Part shown: in pieces, positions 9,785 through 18,299 of the stretch
Numbering within the stretch: position 1 is the first letter of the stretch
How the letters are laid out: the number at the start of each line of letters is the position of its first letter
Assembly: GCA_021299875.1 (NCBI GenBank)
Contig: JAJTEW010000009.1
Span: 1 to 64,000 of the forward strand
DNA: 64,000 nucleotides
Origin: Comamonadaceae bacterium
Lineage (GTDB): Bacteria > Pseudomonadota > Gammaproteobacteria > Burkholderiales > Burkholderiaceae_C
Direction of reading: 5' to 3'
The notes under the pieces: generated by a model
Databases searched by the model: none
Seen by the model: the letters and a program-made list of their open reading frames with translations, nothing else
What the model was told of the DNA's origin: nothing
Translations under genes and position numbers: made by a program

Positions 9785-11662
9785 TTAGTCGGCTTTCACC
9801 GCAGTGCCAGCCTCTGGGCGCCAAACGGTACCAATGGACACCGATTTGAGTTTCTTCTTACCGCCGTACCAAAGGTTGACCAATCCGCGTGAAAAAAGCA
9901 CCGCAGAAAACATGCTCGTCAAAATACCGATGCAATGCACCACCGCAAAACCGCGCACCGGACCGGAACCAAAGGCCAGCAAGGCCACACCAGCAATCAA
10001 GGTGGTGATGTTGGAGTCCAAAATCGTGGACCATGCACGGTCGTAGCCGGCGTGGATCGCCGCCTGAGGGCTGACGCCGTTGCGCAGCTCTTCGCGCACA
10101 CGCTCGTTGATCAGCACGTTCGAGTCAATCGCCATGCCCAGCGCCAGTGCCATCGCCGCCATACCGGGCAAGGTGAGCGTGGCTTGCAGCAAGGACAACA
10201 CCGCCACCAACAACAGCAAATTGACCCCCAGTGCGATGCCGGAGAACACGCCAAACATGGCGTAATAAATCGCCATGAAAACCACGATCACCACAAAGCC
10301 CCAGGTCACGCTGTTGAAGCCCTTGGCGATGTTCTCGGCACCCAAGCTCGGGCCAATGGTGCGCTCTTCAATGATCTCCATTGGCGCGGCCAGCGAGCCT
10401 GCACGCAAAAGCAGCGCCGTGTCGTTGGCTTCGGCCGTGGTCATGCGACCCGAAATCTGCACCCGGCCGCCACCGATCTCGGCACGGATCACGGGGGCGG
10501 TGACCACTTCGCCCTTGCCCTTTTCGAACAAGATGATGGCCATGCGCTTGCCCACGTTGTCACGCGTCACATCCTTGAAGATGCGGGCACCCTTGCCGTC
10601 CAAGGTCAAATTGACCACGGGCTCTTGGGTCTGGCTGTCAAAGCCGGGCTGGGCATCGGTCAGGTTGTCACCCGTGAGCACCACTTGTTTTTTGACAATC
10701 AAAGGGCGGCCATCGCGCTCGAGGTAACGCTCGGTACCGAATGGCACGATGCCCCCTTGTTCAGCGGCACGGGCTTCCGTGCTTTCGTCCACCATGCGCA
10801 CCTCCAGGGTGGCGGTGCGGCCCAAAATGTCTTTGGCCTTGGCCGTGTCTTGCACGCCAGGCAGCTGCACCACGATGCGGTCCAAGCCTTGCTGCTGAAT
10901 CACCGGCTCGGCCACACCCAACTCGTTGATGCGGTTGTGCAAGGTGGTGATGTTTTGCTTGAGGGCCTGCGCCTGCACCAAGCGAGCCGCCTCGGGTTTG
11001 ATGGTGGCCGTCAAACGGAACTCGTTGCCATCGGCCACCGAATTGATTTGCAGGTCTGCAAACTGAGCGGCGATCAGGTCTTGTGCGGCCTGCAACTGCT
11101 TGGCATCGCGTAAACGCATCTCGATGGTTTGGCCATTGCGGCTCATGCCGCCATGGCGCAAATCTTTCTCGCGGAAGCTGGTGCGCAAATCGCCCACCAA
11201 GGCTTCGACACGCTGGGTCAAGGCCGCCTGCATGTCCACTTGCAACATGAAGTGCACGCCACCCCGCAAATCCAGCCCCAAATACATGGGCGCCGCCCCC
11301 AGCGAAGACAACCAAGCCGGGGACCGTGTCACCAAATTCAAAGCCACCACAAAAGAGGGGTTGCTGGCGTCTGGAATCAAGGCCTTTTCAATCGCGTCTT
11401 TGGCCTTGATCTGGTTGTCGGTGGTGTCAAAGCGGGCGCGGATCGAGGCACCATCCAGGGCCAAGGTCTGAGGATTCAAGCCTGCAGTCTTGAGGGCTTC
11501 TTCGACGCGCTGCAAGGTGGTGTTATCGACCTTGACCGTGGCCTTGCCAGAAGACACCTGCACCGCAGGGGCCTCACCAAAAAAGTTGGGCAGCGTGAAC
11601 ACCGTTCCCAACAACAAGGCAATCACAAGGATCGCGTACTTCCAGATCGGGTAACGGTTCAT
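9785..11662 (-). CDS. secD: Protein translocase subunit SecD
   Basis: 625-residue inner-membrane partner of SecF. Features are an N-terminal helix, a large periplasmic P1 region with GLDLRGGVHFMLQVDMQ, and a C-terminal membrane half with GMAIDSNVLINERVREEL, the position of the proton-relay Asp. Length is typical for proteobacterial SecD. It begins 34 bases after yajC, as expected for this operon. Confidence 0.97.
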   Translation of the reverse strand: MNRYPIWKYAILVIALLLGTVFTLPNFFGEAPAVQVSSGKATVKVDNTTLQRVEEALKTAGLNPQTLALDGASIRARFDTTDNQIKAKDAIEKALIPDASNPSFVVALNLVTRSPAWLSSLGAAPMYLGLDLRGGVHFMLQVDMQAALTQRVEALVGDLRTSFREKDLRHGGMSRNGQTIEMRLRDAKQLQAAQDLIAAQFADLQINSVADGNEFRLTATIKPEAARLVQAQALKQNITTLHNRINELGVAEPVIQQQGLDRIVVQLPGVQDTAKAKDILGRTATLEVRMVDESTEARAAEQGGIVPFGTERYLERDGRPLIVKKQVVLTGDNLTDAQPGFDSQTQEPVVNLTLDGKGARIFKDVTRDNVGKRMAIILFEKGKGEVVTAPVIRAEIGGGRVQISGRMTTAEANDTALLLRAGSLAAPMEIIEERTIGPSLGAENIAKGFNSVTWGFVVIVVFMAIYYAMFGVFSGIALGVNLLLLVAVLSLLQATLTLPGMAAMALALGMAIDSNVLINERVREELRNGVSPQAAIHAGYDRAWSTILDSNITTLIAGVALLAFGSGPVRGFAVVHCIGILTSMFSAVLFSRGLVNLWYGGKKKLKSVSIGTVWRPEAGTAVKAD

Positions 11663-11696
11663 GGTGGCTCGCGTGCAGGCTTTTTATCGGGAAAAA

Positions 11697-12029
11697 TTAC
11701 TTGATCGTGCCTTTTGGCAAAACCTGAATCACAGCGCTGCGTTGCATTTGGACCTCAACGCCCGTGGCCATCTCGATGCCAATGTAGGCGTCACCGATCT
11801 TGCTGACTTTGCCCAGCAAACCACCCGCCGTCACCACCTCATCGCCTTTGGCCAAGGCATCAATCATGGCGCGGTGCTCTTTTTGCTTCTTCATCTGGGG
11901 GCGAATCATGACGAAGTAAAGAACCACGAACATCAGCAACAAAGGCAGCATGCTCATCAAGGTGGACTGGAAGTCACCACCCGAGGCAGCGGCAGGAGCA
12001 GTTTGGGCAAAAGCTGAAGAGATGAACAT
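11697..12029 (-). CDS. yajC: Preprotein translocase accessory subunit YajC
   Basis: 110-residue single-span membrane protein. The N-terminus MFISSAFAQTAPAAA is followed by one hydrophobic helix (LMSMLPLLLMFVVLYFVMI) and then RPQMKKQKEHRAMIDAL and GDEVVTAGGLLGKV, which are the YajC hallmarks. The ATG at 12029 gives this canonical form; the longer frame to 12176 is rejected. First gene of yajC-secD-secF; the usual upstream tgt/queA genes are absent, and the nitrile hydratase operon lies divergently. Confidence 0.95.
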   Translation of the reverse strand: MFISSAFAQTAPAAASGGDFQSTLMSMLPLLLMFVVLYFVMIRPQMKKQKEHRAMIDALAKGDEVVTAGGLLGKVSKIGDAYIGIEMATGVEVQMQRSAVIQVLPKGTIK

Positions 12030-12213
12030 GGGGTCTCCAAAAATCACATTCGGTTTGAAACAGTGAACGCCCGCGTCCTTCGCAGGCGAAGCCGCCATTG
12101 TATGCGGCGCTATGATCGGTCCCAAAAGCCCCGGCCGCACGGGGTCAGACCCCTTGAAGTCACATCCAAGCAGCACTCAAGCGCAACCCCAGGCCACCAG
12201 ACAGGAGATCGCC

Positions 12214-12852
12214 ATGCCCGCTGAACACGACCACCCGCACGACCATGACCACGCGCACAGCACCTTGGGCGAAATGGACCTGAGGGTGCGCGCCCTGGAA
12301 ACCCTGCTGACGCAAAAAGGCTACTTGGACCCGGCCGCCGTGGACCGCATCATCGAGACCTACGAGGTGCATGTGGGCCCGCACAACGGTGCCAAAGTGG
12401 TGGCCCGCGCCTGGGCTGACCCCAGTTTTAGAGACTGGCTTTTGAAAGACGCCACCGCCGCCATCGCCTCGATGGACTACACCGGCCGTCAGGGCGAGCA
12501 CATGGTGGCCGTGCCCAACACCCCCGAGACGCACAACCTGGTGGTCTGCACCCTGTGCACCTGGCCCGTGTTGGGTCTGCCCCCGGTTTGGTACAAAAGT
12601 GCGGCTTACCGTTCGCGCGCCGTGATCGAGCCGCGTGCCGTGCTGGCCGACTTTGGCGTGACCCTGCCTCCGGGACAAAACATCCGCGTCTGGGACTCCA
12701 CCGCCGAAGTGCGCTACTTGGTGCTGCCCGAGCGCCCCGCCGGCACCGAGGGCTGGAGCGAGGAACAACTGGCCCCATTGGTCACCCGCGACGCCATGAT
12801 TGGCACAGGTCTGCCTTTGAATCCACCGTTGAACCCCAAGGAGGTCGCATGA
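12214..12852 (+). CDS. nthA: Nitrile hydratase alpha subunit, metal claw incomplete
   Basis: 212-residue protein matching the nitrile hydratase alpha family, which normally hydrates nitriles to amides at a non-haem Co or Fe centre. A His/Asp-rich N-terminus ([13 protein letters not shown]) precedes the fold, and [13 protein letters not shown] is well conserved. The claw, normally C-(T/S)-L-C-S-C, reads [11 protein letters not shown] at residues 111-121: Cys112 and Cys115 are present, but the next three positions are collapsed, so the third (sulfenate-forming) Cys and the Ser amide ligand are missing. AGGAG lies ahead of the ATG at 12214. The stop overlaps the beta-subunit start (ATGA). Hydratase activity is therefore doubtful. 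An assembly error is possible, but the frame is intact. Confidence 0.88.
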   Translation: MPAEHDHPHDHDHAHSTLGEMDLRVRALETLLTQKGYLDPAAVDRIIETYEVHVGPHNGAKVVARAWADPSFRDWLLKDATAAIASMDYTGRQGEHMVAVPNTPETHNLVVCTLCTWPVLGLPPVWYKSAAYRSRAVIEPRAVLADFGVTLPPGQNIRVWDSTAEVRYLVLPERPAGTEGWSEEQLAPLVTRDAMIGTGLPLNPPLNPKEVA

Positions 12853-13526
12853 ACGGCGTGCACGACATGGGCGGTCTGCAAGGCTACGGCCCGGTTCAGA
12901 TCGAAGCCAACGAACCGCTGTTCCATGGCGAGTGGGAGCGCCGCGCTTTGGGTGTGACGGTGGCCATGGGCGCCAGCGGCCTGTGGAACATCGACCTGGC
13001 CCGCTCGGCCCGCGAATCTTTGCCCCCGATCGACTATGTGCAAGGCCCTTACTACGCCATCTGGACCCAAGCGCTGCAAAAGCTGCTGATCGAGCGCGGC
13101 CTGATCACTGAACAAGAACTGACCCAGGGCCAAGCCATCACGCCGCCTGTGTCGGGGGTGCGGGTGCTCAAAGCCGCCGAGGTCGATGCGGCTTTGGCCA
13201 AAGGCAGCCCTGCAGACCGTCCCAGCACCCAAGCACCCCGCTTTGCTGTGGGCCAGCGTGTGCGTGCCCTGAACCTCAACCCCCAGGGCCACACCCGGCT
13301 GCCGCGCTATGTGCGCGGCCATGTGGGCACGGTGGTGCTGCACCACGGCAGCCACGTGTTGCCCGACCAGCATGTGAACAAGATGCTGCCGCCGTTTGAT
13401 GGCGCGGCCGAGCACCTCTACACCGTGGTGTTTGACGGTACCGAACTGTGGGGCCCGAAAGCCGAGGCCGGGCACCAAGTGAGCGTGGACGCCTGGGAGT
13501 CTTATCTCGAAGCGACCCCCAGCTGA
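12849..13526 (+). CDS. nthB: Nitrile hydratase beta subunit
   Basis: 225-residue partner subunit. The N-terminus [16 protein letters not shown] and the segment [13 protein letters not shown] are family hallmarks, and the C-terminal SH3-like domain contains [20 protein letters not shown] followed by PRYVRGHVG. The length is normal. The ATG overlaps the alpha stop codon by four bases, so both subunits are translationally coupled. The beta subunit itself appears intact, in contrast to the altered alpha claw. Confidence 0.92.
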   Translation: MNGVHDMGGLQGYGPVQIEANEPLFHGEWERRALGVTVAMGASGLWNIDLARSARESLPPIDYVQGPYYAIWTQALQKLLIERGLITEQELTQGQAITPPVSGVRVLKAAEVDAALAKGSPADRPSTQAPRFAVGQRVRALNLNPQGHTRLPRYVRGHVGTVVLHHGSHVLPDQHVNKMLPPFDGAAEHLYTVVFDGTELWGPKAEAGHQVSVDAWESYLEATPS

Positions 13527-13536
13527 TCAAGGCCCC

Positions 13537-13938
13537 ATGAACTCCGCCATCCAAGACCTGAACGACCTGGCCCGCGCTTGCGGTGACGGCTTTCCCATGC
13601 CCGCCACCGCCAACAACGGCGCGGTGTTTGAAGAACCCTGGCAGGCCCACGCCTTCGCCATGACCTTGCAGCTGCACGAAAAAGGCGTCTTCACCTGGCC
13701 CGAATGGGCCGCAGCCCTGACTCGCGAGATCCGGTCAGGGCAAACGCGCGGCGAAGCCAACGACGGCAGCCTGTACTACACCCACTGGTTGAACGCGCTG
13801 GAGCAAATGGTGATCGAGCGCCAGTTGGGCACCCCTGAGCAAATTCACGCGCTGGAACACGCCTGGGCCGATGCCGCCGAGCGCACCCCGCACGGTCAAG
13901 CCATTGTGCTGGACGCCGCAGAAAGAGGCCGCGTTTGA
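13537..13938 (+). CDS. Nitrile hydratase activator / accessory protein
   Basis: 133-residue protein resembling the N-terminal half of the nitrile hydratase beta subunit: VFEEPWQAHAFAMTLQLHEK, FTWPEWAAALTREI, DGSLYYTHWLNALEQMVIER. Such proteins act as metal-insertion or subunit-swapping chaperones for Co-type enzymes. Its presence 10 bases after the beta gene suggests that a metallated enzyme was once, or still is, assembled, which makes the damaged alpha claw more striking. Confidence 0.85.
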   Translation: MNSAIQDLNDLARACGDGFPMPATANNGAVFEEPWQAHAFAMTLQLHEKGVFTWPEWAAALTREIRSGQTRGEANDGSLYYTHWLNALEQMVIERQLGTPEQIHALEHAWADAAERTPHGQAIVLDAAERGRV

Positions 13939-14798
13939 ACTTGCGTTTGTGGGCCATGCTGGCCTTGTTGGGCAGTCTGGTGTCTCTGGCTGTGGGCACT
14001 TCATTTGCCAAAAGCCTGTTCCCGGCTTTGGGCGCAGAAGGCACCACCGCCTACCGCATCCTGTTTGCCACCCTGATGCTGATGACGGTTTTCCGGCCCT
14101 GGCGCAGAAAGTGGGTCTGGGCCGATGCGTTGCCGCTGGGGCTGTATGGCGTCACGCTGGGCGTGATGAACCTGCTGTTTTACAGCGCCATCAAGACCAT
14201 CCCCTTTGGTGTCGCGATCGCCATCGAGTTCACCGGGCCGCTGGCCGTGGCGGTCTGGACTTCCAAAAAAGCCAGCGACTGGCTCTGGGTGGCGCTGGCC
14301 ATCGCGGGCCTGGGGCTGTTGCTGCCCCTGCCCGGGGGCAATGCAGCCACAGCGCTCGACCCCATGGGCATGTTTTTCGCCTTCTCGGCGGGCATTTGCT
14401 GGGCGCTTTACATCGTGTTTGGCCAGCGCGTGGCACTGCGCTATGGCAGCATGGCCACCCCCATGGGCATGCTGGCCGCCGCCATCGTGGTGGCCCCCAT
14501 CGGTGTTTTCCATGCGGGCACAGCCATGCTGGACCCTCAATGGCTGGTCGCTGGTTTGGCTGTGGCCTTGTTGTCCAGTGCCATACCTTATGCGCTTGAA
14601 ATGTTCTCGCTCAACCACTTGCCCAAAAACACCTTCAGCATCTTGCTCAGCCTGGAGCCAGCGGTGGGCGCACTCGCTGGCTGGTTGGTGTTGGCCGAAC
14701 ACCTGACCTTGTCGCAAGGCTTGGCCATTGCTCTCGTCATGGCCGCCTCGATGGGCACGGCTTGGTCAGCCGGGCGCGCTCAGCCACCATCCCCCTGA
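13935..14798 (+). CDS. EamA/RhtA-type DMT permease
   Basis: 287-residue membrane protein of the drug/metabolite transporter superfamily with about ten hydrophobic helices in two EamA repeats (for example FTGPLAVAVWTS and LSLEPAVGALAGWLVLAE). It most resembles RhtA-like exporters of amino acids, but the substrate is unknown. The likely start is a TTG at 13935 overlapping the activator stop codon (TTGA); an ATG seven codons later is the alternative. The coupling places it in the nitrile hydratase operon. Confidence 0.85.
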   Translation: MNLRLWAMLALLGSLVSLAVGTSFAKSLFPALGAEGTTAYRILFATLMLMTVFRPWRRKWVWADALPLGLYGVTLGVMNLLFYSAIKTIPFGVAIAIEFTGPLAVAVWTSKKASDWLWVALAIAGLGLLLPLPGGNAATALDPMGMFFAFSAGICWALYIVFGQRVALRYGSMATPMGMLAAAIVVAPIGVFHAGTAMLDPQWLVAGLAVALLSSAIPYALEMFSLNHLPKNTFSILLSLEPAVGALAGWLVLAEHLTLSQGLAIALVMAASMGTAWSAGRAQPPSP

Positions 14799-14819
14799 GC
14801 GTCCAGACTGAGCGACCCC

Positions 14820-15944
14820 TCACTTCGCAGGAGTAGGCGAAGCTGTTGGCGAAGGAGCGGCCGGAGCTGCAGGCGGAGGCGCCGCTGGAGGTGCGGCGGG
14901 CGCAGCACCGGCTGGAGGCGTCGGCTTGGGATCCTCCGCCGGCGCGGGCTGGTTACTGCCCGTCAATTTGTCGACTTGTTTGAGAATCCAATTCCGGTTT
15001 TCAATCCGCTCTTTTTCTTTGCGAATTTTGTCCTCCGCAATTTGCGCCTTGAGTGCGTCAATTTTGGCTTGGATAGCGCGTTGTTCGGCCAGTTTGGCCT
15101 CTTCTGCCTGTTGTAAAACCAGCAAGCGGGCATCCTCAATGGCTTGGATCTTGGCCGCCTCTTCCGCTTGCAAGCGAGCTACACGTTCTTGTTCTTGCTG
15201 CACACGCTTGTTTTTGGCACCCGCAATTTCACGCACACCCGTTGTCCAAGCTTGCTGGCTCATTTGCCTTTGGATGGCCACCTCTTGGCTGATGACTTGG
15301 GTCTTGCCATTGATCTGAGCGCTGAAAAAACCTTCGCAGCGGGTTTTGATGCCACCGGCCAATGTGCAAGCGTGACCGGCCGGACTCTGCGCCCCCCAAG
15401 CTTTGGGACGGTCCAAAAACGCATCACATTGGTTGAAGACCTGCTGAATCCGAAGGTCCTCGGCACTGGGCCGGGGGTCATTGAAGTCAAACCACTCCGG
15501 GCGCACCATTTCATGGGCCATGCCCACGCGTAAACAATCGGCTTTGGCCGGCGTCAACTGGGCCAACATGGCTGACCACACGGCCTTCGTTAAGGCGTTG
15601 TCACGGACCACCTTAAAAGCCGTGTCACCCTGCGTCGGGCAAGCGTTGATCACCCCATCCGCCGTGCGCCTGGTCAGGCCGCGCCATTGCACCAGCACAG
15701 ACGCCTCGTTGCCAGGTGTGATCGCCACGCGAGCGTCAAAAAAGGGCGCGCGCACCACGCGCTCAAACGGGGCTTGTCCGGGGACGGTGATTTCCAGATT
15801 ACAAACTTGCTCGCCATTGAGCACGCGCGCCGACACGGGCACCGTTTGGGTCTGGCCGGCCGCCAGCACGTACTGACCCGCCCATGCCGAAGGCGCAGCC
15901 AACATGCCCAGCAGCACCGCACACCACCAACGACTTGCACCCAT
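14820..15944 (-). CDS. Secreted coiled-coil protein with Pro/Ala-rich tail, function unknown
   Basis: 374-residue protein starting MGASRWWCAVLLGMLAAPSAWA, a clear Sec signal peptide with an AWA cleavage site; an in-frame ATG nine codons upstream is possible. A Cys-containing globular part follows, then about 80 residues rich in Glu, Lys, Ala and Gln (around residues 245-325) predicted to form a coiled coil, and a final Pro/Ala-rich tail of about 45 residues. I do not recognise the family. Periplasmic or envelope location is inferred from the signal peptide. Convergent with the DMT permease gene. Confidence 0.75.
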   Translation of the reverse strand: MGASRWWCAVLLGMLAAPSAWAGQYVLAAGQTQTVPVSARVLNGEQVCNLEITVPGQAPFERVVRAPFFDARVAITPGNEASVLVQWRGLTRRTADGVINACPTQGDTAFKVVRDNALTKAVWSAMLAQLTPAKADCLRVGMAHEMVRPEWFDFNDPRPSAEDLRIQQVFNQCDAFLDRPKAWGAQSPAGHACTLAGGIKTRCEGFFSAQINGKTQVISQEVAIQRQMSQQAWTTGVREIAGAKNKRVQQEQERVARLQAEEAAKIQAIEDARLLVLQQAEEAKLAEQRAIQAKIDALKAQIAEDKIRKEKERIENRNWILKQVDKLTGSNQPAPAEDPKPTPPAGAAPAAPPAAPPPAAPAAPSPTASPTPAK

Positions 15945-16014
15945 TGCGCACCCATTCCAAGAAAAAAGCATCCACTTACAGTATCGGCAGCAAAGGCTTT
16001 GACTTGATAGTCGG

Positions 16015-16803
16015 TCAGCGCCCCACAAAAACCGGCTTGCGCCGCTGGGCAAATGCCGCGCGCCCCTCGGCAAAGTCTTCGCTTTGGCTGCTGGCCTGCT
16101 CACGCGCCCGCAACTGAGCCTCATCGGCCTGCCCGGCCTCAATCTCGCGCAAAGACTTTTTGGTCTCCTCCACGGCCAATGGGGCCAAGGCCAACACATC
16201 GTCCAACAGGCTTTGAAGCGTGAGCGACCACGCTTCGGGCGTGACCAGATCCTCAAACAAGCCCATGGCGTCAAGATGCTCTGCGGTGAAAGGCCGCGCC
16301 GTCAGAAAAGCCCTTTTGGCACCGGCCAAGCCAAATAGGCTGACGTAGCGCCTCAAACCGCTCGGGTAGTAATGCAAACCCAAAGCGGTGGCGGGCATTC
16401 GCCACTCGGTGCCTTGCAAGCCTATGCGCAAGTCACACGCCAGCACCACATCGGTCGCGCCGCCATACACACTGCCGTTCAAGGCGCAAAGGGTCACCGG
16501 ACGCATGGCGGCCAGCGCATCCGGGATTTCTTCAAAAAAAGTGGCCCCATGGCCCGGCTCGTCAAAGCCCCCAATGTCATAACCCGCGCAAAACACCGGT
16601 TTGGGCTGACCCAGCGTGTTGCCGGTCAACACCAGCACGCGCACCTCGGGATCGCGGTTGACGGTGTCAAAGTGCACCAACAAAGCCTTGAGGTCGGCGT
16701 TTTCCAAGCGGTTGCGTTGGGCCGGGCGGTTCAAAGTGATGGTGGCCACGCCGCCTTCGATGTGCAAAACGGGGACAGAAGGCTGGGCAAATGCTGAGAG
16801 CAT
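16015..16803 (-). CDS. Enoyl-CoA hydratase/isomerase family protein
   Basis: 262-residue crotonase-fold protein. ITLNRPAQRNRLENADL matches the N-terminal strand, VFCAGYDIGGF contains the first oxyanion-hole segment, and ALNGSVYGGATDVVLACDLRI contains the second. The canonical catalytic Glu of the NGxxxGGG(x)E region is not obvious (YGGATDV is found), so it may be an isomerase, hydrolase or other crotonase rather than a hydratase. The ATG at 16803 is preferred; a start six codons upstream is possible. It lies between the secreted-protein gene and the phasin gene. Confidence 0.82.
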   Translation of the reverse strand: MLSAFAQPSVPVLHIEGGVATITLNRPAQRNRLENADLKALLVHFDTVNRDPEVRVLVLTGNTLGQPKPVFCAGYDIGGFDEPGHGATFFEEIPDALAAMRPVTLCALNGSVYGGATDVVLACDLRIGLQGTEWRMPATALGLHYYPSGLRRYVSLFGLAGAKRAFLTARPFTAEHLDAMGLFEDLVTPEAWSLTLQSLLDDVLALAPLAVEETKKSLREIEAGQADEAQLRAREQASSQSEDFAEGRAAFAQRRKPVFVGR

Positions 16804-16824
16804 GGGGGGCGTCCAAAACAAAAA

Positions 16825-16842
16825 GGGTGTCCAAAGACACCC
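16825..16842 (-). terminator. Rho-independent terminator of the phasin gene
   Basis: Arms GGGTGTC (16825-16831) and GACACCC (16836-16842) with a four-base loop are followed on the minus strand by TTTTTGTTTT, giving a textbook intrinsic terminator 47 bases after the phasin stop codon. Confidence 0.88.
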
Positions 16843-16888
16843 TGATTGTAGGAAGCAGGCGACCAGCGCCCGCTGTTGGAGCGGTCGA

Positions 16889-17446
16889 TCAGGCCTTGGC
16901 TTTGGCCTTGGACATGACGGCTTTGACCGAAGCTTCGGCTTGGGCTTGAGCGGCTTTCATGCTGGACTCTGCGCTGTCAGCCGCTTGCTTGGCCACTTTC
17001 TTCAGGGTTTCAGCAGCCGTCTGGCTGGCTTCGAAAGCGGTCTTGATGGCGGCCACAGCGGCGTCAGAGCCAGCGGGTGCGTTCTTCAGGCTGTTCTCGA
17101 CCAGGCTTTTGACAGCCTTTTCGGACTCGGCCATCTTGCCTTCGACAGCTTTGGTGAACACGGCGCTGGTGCTGCTGGCGATGTCAGCCATGTGACGGCC
17201 ATAAGACACCGACTTTTCAATGGCGGGCTGAACCAAAGCGGCTTGCACAGCCATCAAGTCTTGTGGGCTCTTGGCGGCCATCAGGGCTTGCATGTTGGCG
17301 AAAGACTCGCCCACAGCGGCTTTGCCAGCGGCCAGGTTCAGCTCAACCAAGCGCTCGAAACCGGCAAATGCGGTTTGCGACAGGTCTGCAGCAGCAGCGA
17401 TGTTGGCTTTTTGGGTGGCGGCGAATTGGTCGGCGTTGAAGTTCAT
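16889..17446 (-). CDS. Phasin family protein (PHA granule-associated)
   Basis: 185-residue, Ala-rich, largely helical protein starting MNFNADQFAATQKANIAAAADL, the typical phasin N-terminus, with a heptad-like Ala/Lys/Glu pattern to the end. Phasins coat polyhydroxyalkanoate granules in the cytoplasm. AAGGAA precedes the ATG and a strong terminator follows, so it is monocistronic. The upstream region holds a near-palindromic TTGCAATGCAGCAA at 17470-17483 that could be a regulatory site. Confidence 0.92.
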   Translation of the reverse strand: MNFNADQFAATQKANIAAAADLSQTAFAGFERLVELNLAAGKAAVGESFANMQALMAAKSPQDLMAVQAALVQPAIEKSVSYGRHMADIASSTSAVFTKAVEGKMAESEKAVKSLVENSLKNAPAGSDAAVAAIKTAFEASQTAAETLKKVAKQAADSAESSMKAAQAQAEASVKAVMSKAKAKA

Positions 17447-17686
17447 GGTGTGTTCCTTAAAAGGTTTTGTTGCAATGCAGCAATTTGAACACCATCAAGA
17501 GGTCGGGGCAAGTGAAAACCCGCACTTTAGAGTCCACTCTCCAATTGGCCGACTGTGAGCGCCAAGGCGCAGAAAACCAGGCCTCAGCCCTGAACCATCG
17601 CGCGGGCAGGGCCTTTGACGCTGTGGGTTCAGCCATTCACTACACTTGGCGTTCAAGCAAATTGGGCCGAAAACTTTTTTAAATTT

Positions 17687-18286
17687 ATGGAATTCATCAG
17701 TCTGTTGTTCATTTCGGCCCTGGGCATTCACTGGCTCAATCTGCAGGGCCAGCGCAAACGCACAGCCTTGTTGGCCGAGCAGCTGCGCCCCTACCAAATT
17801 GAAAAGCTCATGTCGCAGCTCACCACCTCCTACATGCGGGCCTTGGGAGAAAACGACCCAGAGCGCCAAAGGCACATCTTTCAACTTCAAGAACAAGCCG
17901 AACAACAACTGGCCGCTGACTTTCAGCTCTTGGCCCGCGAATTTGCCCAACTTCCCGCCCCCGTGTCGCGCGGCCTCAAGCTCGCCCTGCCTTTCATTGA
18001 CCAACTCTCGCCCAAGGTCTGTTTTGACATGCGCCGCCTGCTCGAGGTGCACGCTCAAGGCATCGAGCGCGCCGTGGACAACCGTGAAGGCCTGTCCGAT
18101 AAGGCGCGGTCATTTCGCATGGTGGGCGAGATGTTTTTGATGCAGCACAGCTGCCACTGGTTTTGCCGCTCCAAAACCATCGCCTCGGCCCGCATGCTGG
18201 CCCAGCACCAGACCCGCTACGAGCAAGCGCTGGATGCCGTGAGCCCCGAAACACGCCAGGCCTACTTGGCCGTGGTGCAGGGCTAA
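17687..18286 (+). CDS. Conserved hypothetical protein with N-terminal hydrophobic helix
   Basis: 199 residues from the ATG at 17687. The first helix (MEFISLLFISALGIHWLNL) is hydrophobic and could anchor the protein or act as an uncleaved signal. The rest is helical and charged, with many Gln/Glu/Leu residues. I recognise no catalytic motif or family. An in-frame extension to 17615 is less likely because it overlaps the phasin promoter region. Convergent with the E1 gene. Confidence 0.6.
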   Translation: MEFISLLFISALGIHWLNLQGQRKRTALLAEQLRPYQIEKLMSQLTTSYMRALGENDPERQRHIFQLQEQAEQQLAADFQLLAREFAQLPAPVSRGLKLALPFIDQLSPKVCFDMRRLLEVHAQGIERAVDNREGLSDKARSFRMVGEMFLMQHSCHWFCRSKTIASARMLAQHQTRYEQALDAVSPETRQAYLAVVQG

Positions 18287-18299
18287 AGCGCACGCACCA

